DNA from: RFPI01 sp964398195
GTDB lineage: Bacteria; Pseudomonadota; Gammaproteobacteria; Burkholderiales; Methylophilaceae
NCBI GenBank assembly: GCA_964398195.1
Contig: CAYNLW010000032.1
Span: 1 to 12,582 of the forward strand
Length of the DNA stretch: 12,582 nt
Direction: 5' to 3'
The position numbers were made by a program, and so were the translations under genes. Positions 1 through 6,954 of this stretch are shown piece after piece (the stretch's first letter is position 1; every line of letters begins with the position of its first letter). Below the pieces are notes generated by a model. That model ran no database searches, had not been told where the DNA came from, and saw nothing but the letters and a program-made list of their open reading frames with translations.

Positions 1-2102
1 CCGATAGAGAAGCCATCGAAGTATTGCAGGAATTGTTCCGCCAATAGGGCATTGGCAGGAATCTCGCACATCATAATCAAACGCAAGCCGTTTTCACCGC
101 GTTTTAAACCATTGGACGCTAGAATCTCAGTGACTGCTTTGGCTTCTTCTAAAGTGCGCACAAATGGAATCATAATTTCCACATTGGTAAGCCCCATCAC
201 TTCACGCACTTTTTTCATGGCTTGGCATTCCATGGCAAAACACTCTTTAAAGTCCTCTGCCATATAACGCGCCGCGCCACGGAAACCTATCATAGGATTT
301 TCTTCGTCCGGTTCGTAGATTTCACCACCGATTAATTTTTTGTACTCATTCGATTTAAAGTCAGAAGTACGCACGATGACAGGCTTAGGATAAAAAGCTG
401 CGGCAATGGTGGCGACACCTTCGGCCACTTTGTCGATATAAAACTGTTTAGGGCTAGCATAACCACGTGCACGATTGCGTATAGTGGTTTGCATGGTGGC
501 TGGCATAGCGTCCACGTTTAAAATGGCTTTGGGGTGTATGCCCACCATATTGTTAATCACAAACTCTAAGCGCGCCAAACCTACGCCATCATTAGGCGTT
601 TTGGCAAAGCTAAATGCCATATCGGGGTTGCCCACATTCATCATAATCTTGCAAGGCGCTTGCGCCAGTTCGTCATTGGCTTGGGTGCTCACTTCAAAGT
701 CCAGCGCGCCATGATAAACAAAGCCGGTTTCACCCTCTGCACAAGATACGGTCACGGTTTCACCTTCACGCAACACGTCAGTCGCATTGACCGAGCCTAC
801 GATGGCCGGAATACCTAACTCACGGGCAATAATCGCAGCATGACAAGTGCGCCCACCACGATTGGTGACCAAGGCGCTGGCGCGCTTCATCACTGGCTCC
901 CAGTTGGGGTCTGTCATATCTGCCACGAGAATATCGCCAGGTTGCACCAAATGCATATCGGCGGGATCGAGCACGATACGCACTGGACCTACGCCGACTT
1001 TTTGCGTTACCGCACGACCGACTACCAAGGGCTTAGCCGAGTGTTTTTGCAGGCTATAGGTTTCTGTTACCAATTTGCCAGCTTCTTGCGATTTCACTGT
1101 TTCTGGGCGTGCTTGCAAGATATATAGCTTGTTATCCACTCCATTTTTGCCCCACTCGATATCCATAGGGCAGCCATAGTGCTGCTCAATGGTCATGGCG
1201 TATTGCGCCAGCTCCAGCACATCGCTATCGCTTAAAGAATAGACATCGCGCTGTGCTTCTGCCACTTCTTCGGTATGGGTGCTTTTGCCAGCTGCGGTGG
1301 CATTGCTAAATACCATCTTAATCAGCTTAGAACCCATGGTGCGGCGCACGATGGCGGGTTTGCCTTGCGCCAACAAAGGTTTGTGTACATAAAATTCGTC
1401 AGGATTGACCGCGCCTTGCACCACCGTTTCGCCCAAGCCATAAGATGAGGTGATAAACACCACGTCTTTAAAACCGGATTCGGTATCTATGGTAAACATC
1501 ACACCGGCGCAACCGATATCGCTGCGCACCATTTGTTGCACCCCGGCGGACAGCGCTACATCAGCGTGCACAAAGCCTTTGTGCACACGATAGGAAATTG
1601 CGCGGTCATTGTATAAAGAAGCAAACACTTCTTTGATAGCGAGCAGGATATTGTCCAAGCCTTGGATATTTAAGAAGCTCTCTTGCTGGCCTGCAAAGGA
1701 AGCGTCGGGCAAGTCCTCAGCGGTGGCAGAAGAACGCACTGCAAACGATGCGCCTTGGCCAGATTTATCAGTCAGGATTTGGTAGTTCTCGGCGATGGCC
1801 TTTTCTAAAGCAGCGGGGAAGGGGGCTTGCATAATCCATGCGCGGATTTGTTTGCCACATTCGGCCAAGGCGATGGTGTCATCGACATTTAAATTTTCTA
1901 GCGCAGCGATAATCTTTTGATCTAGGCCGTTTTGCGCTAAAAACTCACGATAAGCATCAGCAGTGGTTGCGAAACCGGTTGGCACACGCACGCCTTTGGC
2001 GGATAACTGGGAAATCATTTCACCTAAAGAGGCGTTTTTACCACCCACATGAGGCACATCTGTGTTGCGTAGTTGTTCAAAAGGAATCACATGGACTGAC
2101 AT
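1..2102 (-). CDS. ppsA: Phosphoenolpyruvate synthase (pyruvate, water dikinase), C-terminus cut by window edge
   Basis: Converts pyruvate, ATP and water to phosphoenolpyruvate, AMP and phosphate, a cytosolic entry step to gluconeogenesis. I translated the minus strand from the ATG at 2102 and found it open to the window edge (700 full codons). The N-terminal ATP-grasp/PPDK domain (about residues 15-350) includes VRSSATAEDLPDASFAGQQ and GCPMDIEWGKNG. The swivelling phosphohistidine domain carries GGRTCHAAIIARELGIPA, with the phosphorylated His at codon 421, the same number as in E. coli PpsA. The C-terminal PEP/pyruvate barrel shows VRTSDFKSNEY, EPDEENPMIGFRGAARY and CEIPANALLAEQF. The protein runs out at FDGFSIG, so about 90 residues, including the catalytic Cys region of the barrel, lie outside. 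A GGAGA ribosome site (2109-2113) sits 6 bases before the ATG. The usual partner ppsR, which encodes the regulatory kinase/phosphorylase, is not adjacent on the promoter side. Confidence 0.97.
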   Translation of the reverse strand, partial: MSVHVIPFEQLRNTDVPHVGGKNASLGEMISQLSAKGVRVPTGFATTADAYREFLAQNGLDQKIIAALENLNVDDTIALAECGKQIRAWIMQAPFPAALEKAIAENYQILTDKSGQGASFAVRSSATAEDLPDASFAGQQESFLNIQGLDNILLAIKEVFASLYNDRAISYRVHKGFVHADVALSAGVQQMVRSDIGCAGVMFTIDTESGFKDVVFITSSYGLGETVVQGAVNPDEFYVHKPLLAQGKPAIVRRTMGSKLIKMVFSNATAAGKSTHTEEVAEAQRDVYSLSDSDVLELAQYAMTIEQHYGCPMDIEWGKNGVDNKLYILQARPETVKSQEAGKLVTETYSLQKHSAKPLVVGRAVTQKVGVGPVRIVLDPADMHLVQPGDILVADMTDPNWEPVMKRASALVTNRGGRTCHAAIIARELGIPAIVGSVNATDVLREGETVTVSCAEGETGFVYHGALDFEVSTQANDELAQAPCKIMMNVGNPDMAFSFAKTPNDGVGLARLEFVINNMVGIHPKAILNVDAMPATMQTTIRNRARGYASPKQFYIDKVAEGVATIAAAFYPKPVIVRTSDFKSNEYKKLIGGEIYEPDEENPMIGFRGAARYMAEDFKECFAMECQAMKKVREVMGLTNVEIMIPFVRTLEEAKAVTEILASNGLKRGENGLRLIMMCEIPANALLAEQFLQYFDGFSI

Positions 2103-2171
2103 AAAAATTCTCCGCTGCTACTATCTGGCTTAGCCGATAAATATTTATTTTCAATAAGTTGTAATGGATAT

Positions 2172-2195
2172 TTAATACAGATATTTAAGTATTAA
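2172..2195. promoter_or_regulatory. Operator-like palindrome TTAATAC-N10-GTATTAA
   Basis: Two perfect 7-base inverted arms are separated by 10 bases, giving a 24-bp dyad typical in size of a dimeric regulator site. The spacer overlaps a 9-base direct repeat, GATATTTAA, at 2167-2175 and 2180-2188 (13-base period). It lies between the two divergent genes, about 20-45 bases downstream of the proposed ppsA transcription start, a position that would suit repression. The local AT-richness raises the chance of coincidence, and no regulator can be named. Confidence 0.35.
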
Positions 2196-2223
2196 CTGAA
2201 CTACTTTAGTAGATTCATGTTAA

Positions 2224-2232
2224 ATTATAGCA
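2224..2232 (-). promoter_or_regulatory. Extended -10 promoter for ppsA
   Basis: On the minus strand this reads TGCTATAAT, a full-consensus extended -10 element (TGn plus TATAAT). No good -35 hexamer stands 16-18 bases upstream, which is tolerated with an extended -10. A start near 2217 would give ppsA a leader of about 115 bases, containing the palindrome at 2172-2195. The assignment is by consensus only. Confidence 0.5.
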
Positions 2233-2270
2233 GGTTGCAGCATAGTTTATTTTCACTTTGGAGAAATCAT

Positions 2271-2447
2271 ATGGCTCAGAAAGCAGGCCAACAGGACTTT
2301 TTACATTTGTTGGAGCAAACCGTGAACAATTCATGTTTATGCAAATTGCGTGAACATTGCCCTGATAAATCCGCCCCTGAATGTTTAAAAGATAAAAACA
2401 TCTACCTCAATGTGCGCGCCGCTATGCAGGCAGATCAGTCGCATTAA
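2271..2447 (+). CDS. Small four-cysteine protein of unknown function (58 aa)
   Basis: I do not recognise this protein. The start at 2271 is chosen because GGAG at 2260-2263 lies 7 bases before it. An upstream in-frame ATG at 2217 has no comparable site and would add 18 residues overlapping the ppsA promoter. The protein is soluble, with no signal peptide or membrane segment. Its N-terminal half looks helical (QQDFLHLLEQTVNN). The centre holds cysteines 22, 24, 30 and 38 in the pattern C-x-C-x5-C-x7-C, together with His29. The tail, KNIYLNVRAAMQADQSH, also looks helical. The cysteines could bind a metal or form disulfides, but the spacing matches no zinc-ribbon motif I can name. It is transcribed divergently from ppsA and in the same direction as the downstream efflux operon, 168 bases away. 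Ribosome site, codon pattern and a compact composition support a real gene. Confidence 0.72.
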   Translation: MAQKAGQQDFLHLLEQTVNNSCLCKLREHCPDKSAPECLKDKNIYLNVRAAMQADQSH

Positions 2448-2545
2448 TCTGGCAAGCGCAAGTTAAATGTCGCAACCGCTTAAAGTCGCTCAAATAAGCA
2501 AAAAATAGCGCGTATGCCCGCCAAATATGCACCAGCATTGAAACT

Positions 2546-2606
2546 ACTAGATTGAATAAAACTAGCTGAACAAAACTAGATTGATTAAAAATTAGATTGA
2601 TTGAAA
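2546..2606 (+). repeat. Four imperfect 14-16 bp tandem repeats upstream of efflux operon
   Basis: The units are ACTAGATTGAATAAA (2546-2560), ACTAGCTGAACAAA (2561-2574), ACTAGATTGATTAAAA (2575-2590) and ATTAGATTGATTGAAA (2591-2606). They abut each other and end 9 bases before the chosen start of the adaptor gene. Unit length varies, so the array is not in-frame coding repetition. It may be a cluster of regulator sites, a leader element affecting translation, or a slippage product. No convincing -35/-10 pair is visible in 2448-2615, so the operon promoter is unresolved, and there is no clear terminator after the small gene. The rest of 2448-2545 shows nothing I can assign. Confidence 0.65.
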
Positions 2607-2615
2607 GTGATCTCC

Positions 2616-3797
2616 ATGTCCCGTATGAATTTCCTCTTACCTATCTTGATGGCTTTGGCCTTATTAGCTTGTGAGCGCAAGCCAGCGCCTGCCGCCGCTG
2701 ACCCACAAAAAATGCTGTTACCGGTGACTGTGCTAGAAATGAATAGCACGCAAGTGCCGATACAAAGCGAAGCGGTGGCGCAAACCGAGGGCGCCAAAGA
2801 AGTTGAAATTCGTCCGCGCGTAGGGGGGATTCTGTTGAAGCGTTTATATAACGAGGGCGAGTCGGTCAAAGCTGGGCAAACCATGTTTAGAATCGACCCT
2901 GCGCCTTTTGAGATTGCTCTGCAACAAGCCAAAGCCGCTTATGCTGCTGCCAAAGCTAGAGTGGAGCAGACTAGCCGCGAAGAAAAGCGTCTTAAGGGCT
3001 TATTAGCCAGTCAGTCGATTAGTCAGCGCGAGTTTGATAATGCCACTTCTGATGCGGCCACCGCGCAAGCCAATTTATTGCAAGCGCAGGCCAGCGTTAA
3101 AGAAGCCGAATTAAATTTGTCTTACACCAATGTGGTGGCGCCTGTCAGCGGGGTTTCTGGGCGCTTTCAGTTTTCTGAAGGGGCGCTGGTGTCAGCCAAT
3201 ACCAGCTTGCTAACCACCATTGCGCAAATCGACCCGATATGGGTGCGCTTTAGTTTGTCGGAAACTGAATTGGCCGCTGTGGGTGGTTTTTTAAATGAAC
3301 AAAAAGTCAAACAAGTCAGCTTGATTCTGCCCGATGGTAGCGAATATCCAGTCAAGGGCAAAATCAACTTTACCGCCAGTCAGATAGACCCCAATTTAGG
3401 CACGCAACAATTACGCGCCAGTTTTGAAAATCCGCAACACAACTTATTACCCGGCCAATTTGTGCGCGCCAGAGTGGTGACTGGTCAACGCGATGGCGTA
3501 TTCCTATTGCCGCTGACCGCCGTATTAAATGGCGAGCAGGGCAAATTCGTGTTTGTCGCTGAAAAGCAAGGCGATGCCAGCATTGCGCAAGTTAGACCTA
3601 TACAAGAAGCGGGTTGGTACCAAAATCAATGGGTGGTGGTAGGCGGCTTAAAACAAGTCGAACAAGTGGTGGTGGATAATCTTATCAAAGTGCGCCCAGG
3701 TGCGGGCCTAGCGCCTCATGCAGCAGCCAATCCAGCCAATGCAGCGCCGCAGGGTGATAGCTGCAATGCCGCAGCAGCCCATGTCGCCAAGCATTAG
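2616..3797 (+). CDS. RND efflux periplasmic adaptor lipoprotein (AcrA/MexA family, HlyD-like)
   Basis: Membrane fusion protein that joins the inner-membrane RND pump to the outer-membrane channel. From the ATG at 2616 it has 393 residues, normal for the family. A lipoprotein signal (residues 1-18) ends in ALLAC, with Cys19 as the lipidation site. Next come the first lipoyl half (about 62-96, with RVGGILLKRLYNEGESVKAG), an alpha-hairpin coiled coil (about 97-168, rich in Ala/Gln/Glu), the second lipoyl half (about 170-205, VVAPVSGVSGRF), a beta-barrel (about 207-290, starting IDPIWVRFSLSE) and the membrane-proximal domain to about 360. The last 30 residues are an Ala/Asn/Pro-rich tail with a Cys and several His. 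The start is not certain: TTG 2601, GTG 2607 and ATG 2625 are in frame and none has a strong ribosome site. 2616 gives a well-shaped signal peptide. It is first gene of the operon; no regulator gene is adjacent. Confidence 0.93.
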   Translation: MSRMNFLLPILMALALLACERKPAPAAADPQKMLLPVTVLEMNSTQVPIQSEAVAQTEGAKEVEIRPRVGGILLKRLYNEGESVKAGQTMFRIDPAPFEIALQQAKAAYAAAKARVEQTSREEKRLKGLLASQSISQREFDNATSDAATAQANLLQAQASVKEAELNLSYTNVVAPVSGVSGRFQFSEGALVSANTSLLTTIAQIDPIWVRFSLSETELAAVGGFLNEQKVKQVSLILPDGSEYPVKGKINFTASQIDPNLGTQQLRASFENPQHNLLPGQFVRARVVTGQRDGVFLLPLTAVLNGEQGKFVFVAEKQGDASIAQVRPIQEAGWYQNQWVVVGGLKQVEQVVVDNLIKVRPGAGLAPHAAANPANAAPQGDSCNAAAAHVAKH

Positions 3798-3807
3798 GGC
3801 CTGAAGC

Positions 3808-6800
3808 ATGACCAAATTCTTTATTACCCGTCCTATTTTTGCTTCCGTACTATCCATCATTATCGTGCTGGCTGGCCTAGCGGCGGCGTTTAAATTGCCG
3901 ATTGCGCAATATCCGCAAATCGCCCCACCTACTGTGCAAATCACCGCCACCTATCCGGGTGCTAGCGCAGATACGCTATCCAAAACCGTGGCGGCGCCTA
4001 TCGAAGAACAGCTGAGCGGTGTGGACAATCTGTTGTATTTCAACTCTAGCGCTGATTCTAGTGGCACTTTAGTCATCACTGCCACCTTTGAGGTCGGCAC
4101 CGATGTTGACCAAGCCACCTTTAATGTCAGTAACCGTGTCAATATCGCCATGCCACGTCTGCCTGAAGATGTCAGACGCAATGGCGTGATCGTGCAAAAG
4201 AAATCCAATGATATTTTGCTAGTGGTGATGCTGACCTCAAAAAACCAGCAGCACGACCGCTTATATTTGAGCAACTACGCTACGCTGAATATCGTAGATG
4301 AATTAAAACGCATCAAAGGTGTGGGCGATGTCACGGTGTTTGGCGGTCAGGATTACTCTATGCGCATATGGTTGCGGCCTGACCGCATGGCGCAACTAGG
4401 GGTCAGCACCAGCGATATCGCCGCCGCCATCGCGGCACAAAATAGCCAATATGCGGCGGGCAAGATAGGGCAAGAGCCAGCGCCCAACTCACAACAATTG
4501 GTTTACACCGTGACTGCTAAAGGGCGCTTATTAGACGCAGAGCAGTTCGGCAATATTATCTTGCGTGCGCAAGGGCCGAATGGCGTGCTATATCTTAAAG
4601 ATGTGGCGCGTGTGGAACTAGGGGCGCAAAACTATAATGTGACTTCTGCGCTAGATGGCCAAGCGGGGGTGGCGATTCCAGTATTCCTGCAAACCGGCGC
4701 CAATGCGTTGGATACCGCCGCCAATATCAAAGCCAAAATGCATGAGTTGCAACAAGGCTTTCCTAAAGGCATGCAATTCACTATCCCTTATGACACCAGC
4801 GATTTTGTCAAAGCCACCATTAACGAAGTGTTCCATACCTTTGGTGAAGCGCTGATTTTAGTGGTGTTGGTGGTGTTCTTATTCCTGCAAAGCTGGCGCG
4901 CCACGCTGATTCCCATTATTGCCGTGCCGATTTCTTTGGTGGGCACCTTTGCAGGACTATATTTATTTGGCTTTTCTATCAATTTATTGACCTTATTCGC
5001 CATGATTTTGGCCATAGGTATCGTGGTCGATGATGCCATTGTGGTGCTGGAAAACACCGAGCGATTGATGAAAGAAGAGGGCTTAGACCCGCTGCATGCC
5101 GCCATGAAATCTATACACCAAGTGGAAGCGGCGGTGATAGCCATCGTCTTGGTGCTGTGTGCGGTGTTTGTGCCGGTGGCCTTCCAAGGGGGTATTGCCG
5201 GTGAGTTGTATCGTCAGTTTGCCGTGACGGTGGCGATTGCGGTGGTCATTTCCGGGATAGTCGCGTTGACCTTAACGCCTGCACTGTGCGCCATGATTTT
5301 GTCGCAACAGCATCAGCAAAACCGTTTCTTTCAATGGTTTAATCAAAAATTCGCGCGCTTAACGCAACTGTATAGCCAAATGGTAGGCGCTACCTTAAAG
5401 CACAAAATCATCGGTGCTGCGGTATTTGCCGGCATTATCGTGGCGGTCAGTTTGCTGTTTAGAATCGTGCCAGCCGGCTTTGTGCCGCCAGAAGATCAGG
5501 GTTATGTGGTGACCATCGTGATGATGCCAGATGGCGCTACGCTGACGCGCACCACGCGCACTACAGAAAATGTGCGTGCTGCCATCGCGCCCGACCCAGC
5601 CGTGGCGCATGAGTTTGCCGTGAATGGCTTTGAGTTATTGACCGGCGCCAATAAGACCAATGCCGCCACCATGTTTGTGCGGCTTAAGGATTGGAAACAA
5701 CGCGATAAATCAGCGCAAGATATCGTCAATCAATTATTCGGGATAGGCATGAGCCAGCCTGACGGCTTAGCCATTGCGGTCAATCCGCCCTCTATACGCG
5801 GCTTAGGCTCGGCCGGTGGCTTTGAGGTATATGTGCAAAGTCAGCGCGATATGGACGCGATTAAATTGTCGCAAGTGACCAATAGCTTTTTAGAGGTATT
5901 AAGAGCGGAACCTAGATTAACCGGCCTAAATAGTTTCTTCCGCCCCACTGTGCCGCAATTATTTATCGAAGTGGACGAGGCCAAAGCTTTATCTCAGGGC
6001 ATACGCATCGCCGATATCTATGCCACCTTGCAAAGCACCATGGGCTCGTATTACGTCAATGACTTTACTAAAAATGGCCGTACCTATCGGGTGCAACTAC
6101 AAGCCGAACCGGAATATCGTATGACCCCGCAAGATATCGGTCGCGTGTATGTGCGTAGCCAAGCGGCACCCGGCGCGACGCAGGGCAATATGATTCCGAT
6201 TTCCGCCATCAGTCGCGTCAGCGATGTATTGGGCGCTGAGCAATTAGAGCGTTATAACGGCTTGCTATCGGCCAAGATATTCGGCAGTGGCGCCCCCAGC
6301 GTTAGCTCTGGTGAGGCGATACAAGTGGTCGAACAATTAGCCAAAGTCAATCTGCCCGATGGCTATAAAATTGCTTGGACTGCGCAAGCCTATCAAGAGA
6401 AACGCACTGGCAATGCCGCGCTATTTGCTTTTGGTTTTGCCATCATTATGGTGTTCTTGATTTTGGCTGCGCAATTTGAAACTTGGTCATTGCCTTTGGC
6501 GGTGATTATGGCGGTGCCATTCGCCATGACAGGCGCACTATTGGCGGTATTGGCGCGAGGCATGACCAATGATATCTATTTCCAAATCGGCTTAATCACC
6601 TTGATAGGCTTGGCGGCTAAAAATGCCATCTTAATCGTGGAATTTGCCAGCCAAAAAATGGAGCAAGGGGTGCCTGCCCCGCAAGCCGCTCTGGAAGCGG
6701 CTCGCCTGCGCTTTAGACCGATAGTGATGACGTCCATGGCCTTTGTATTAGGCATTATTCCGCTGGTATTCGCCACTGGCGCGGGTGCCGCGGCAAGACA

Positions 6801-6948
6801 GTCTATGGGCACAGGGGTATTTGGTGGCATGTTGATGGCGACCTTTGTGGCGACCATTTTTATCCCATTATTTTTTACTTGGTTAAGTGGCAAACATATC
6901 CGTCAACACGGACATTTGCCCGAGGACCATATCAAGCAGGAAAGTTAA
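3808..6948 (+). CDS. RND multidrug efflux pump, inner-membrane subunit (HAE-1, AcrB/MexF-like)
   Basis: Proton-driven trimeric transporter that exports drugs or other amphiphiles through the tripartite complex. Its 1046 residues match the family. TM1 (FFITRPIFASVLSIIIVLAG) is followed by a large periplasmic porter/docking loop (about 30-340), TM2-6, TM7 near 535-555, a second periplasmic loop to about 870, and TM8-12. The proton-relay residues are present: Asp408-Asp409 in IGIVVDDAIVVLEN, Lys938 in LAAKNAILIVEFA and Arg968 in AARLRFRPIVMTS, equivalent to AcrB D407/D408, K940 and R971. The gating-loop segment (about 605-620, VNGFELLTGANKTN) lacks the Phe-rich pattern of AcrB, and the LTSKNQQHDRLYLSNYATLN stretch looks more like MexF/OqxB-type pumps, so substrate range cannot be copied from AcrB. 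The gene starts 10 bases after the adaptor stop. An AGGG overlapping that stop suggests coupled translation. Confidence 0.96.
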   Translation: MTKFFITRPIFASVLSIIIVLAGLAAAFKLPIAQYPQIAPPTVQITATYPGASADTLSKTVAAPIEEQLSGVDNLLYFNSSADSSGTLVITATFEVGTDVDQATFNVSNRVNIAMPRLPEDVRRNGVIVQKKSNDILLVVMLTSKNQQHDRLYLSNYATLNIVDELKRIKGVGDVTVFGGQDYSMRIWLRPDRMAQLGVSTSDIAAAIAAQNSQYAAGKIGQEPAPNSQQLVYTVTAKGRLLDAEQFGNIILRAQGPNGVLYLKDVARVELGAQNYNVTSALDGQAGVAIPVFLQTGANALDTAANIKAKMHELQQGFPKGMQFTIPYDTSDFVKATINEVFHTFGEALILVVLVVFLFLQSWRATLIPIIAVPISLVGTFAGLYLFGFSINLLTLFAMILAIGIVVDDAIVVLENTERLMKEEGLDPLHAAMKSIHQVEAAVIAIVLVLCAVFVPVAFQGGIAGELYRQFAVTVAIAVVISGIVALTLTPALCAMILSQQHQQNRFFQWFNQKFARLTQLYSQMVGATLKHKIIGAAVFAGIIVAVSLLFRIVPAGFVPPEDQGYVVTIVMMPDGATLTRTTRTTENVRAAIAPDPAVAHEFAVNGFELLTGANKTNAATMFVRLKDWKQRDKSAQDIVNQLFGIGMSQPDGLAIAVNPPSIRGLGSAGGFEVYVQSQRDMDAIKLSQVTNSFLEVLRAEPRLTGLNSFFRPTVPQLFIEVDEAKALSQGIRIADIYATLQSTMGSYYVNDFTKNGRTYRVQLQAEPEYRMTPQDIGRVYVRSQAAPGATQGNMIPISAISRVSDVLGAEQLERYNGLLSAKIFGSGAPSVSSGEAIQVVEQLAKVNLPDGYKIAWTAQAYQEKRTGNAALFAFGFAIIMVFLILAAQFETWSLPLAVIMAVPFAMTGALLAVLARGMTNDIYFQIGLITLIGLAAKNAILIVEFASQKMEQGVPAPQAALEAARLRFRPIVMTSMAFVLGIIPLVFATGAGAAARQSMGTGVFGGMLMATFVATIFIPLFFTWLSGKHIRQHGHLPEDHIKQES

Positions 6949-6954
6949 GTTGGC

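Noticed and set aside
52..1127. Plus-strand open frames within the ppsA region
   Set aside because: They are antisense shadows of an intact, fully conserved PEP synthase reading frame and resemble no known protein.
2217..2270. Upstream ATG extending the small Cys-rich protein by 18 residues
   Set aside because: No ribosome site before 2217, whereas the ATG at 2271 has GGAG at ideal distance; the extension would also cover the ppsA -10 element.
2459..2491. Near-direct repeat TTAAATGTCGC / TTAAAGTCGC after the small gene, and AAGCG...CGCTT as a possible terminator stem
   Set aside because: Short, imperfect, widely spaced, and no T-run follows; no better than chance.
4788..5144. Minus-strand open frames of about 100 codons inside the RND pump gene
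   Set aside because: They lie opposite a conserved long gene, have no ribosome site or family resemblance, and are typical antisense artefacts.
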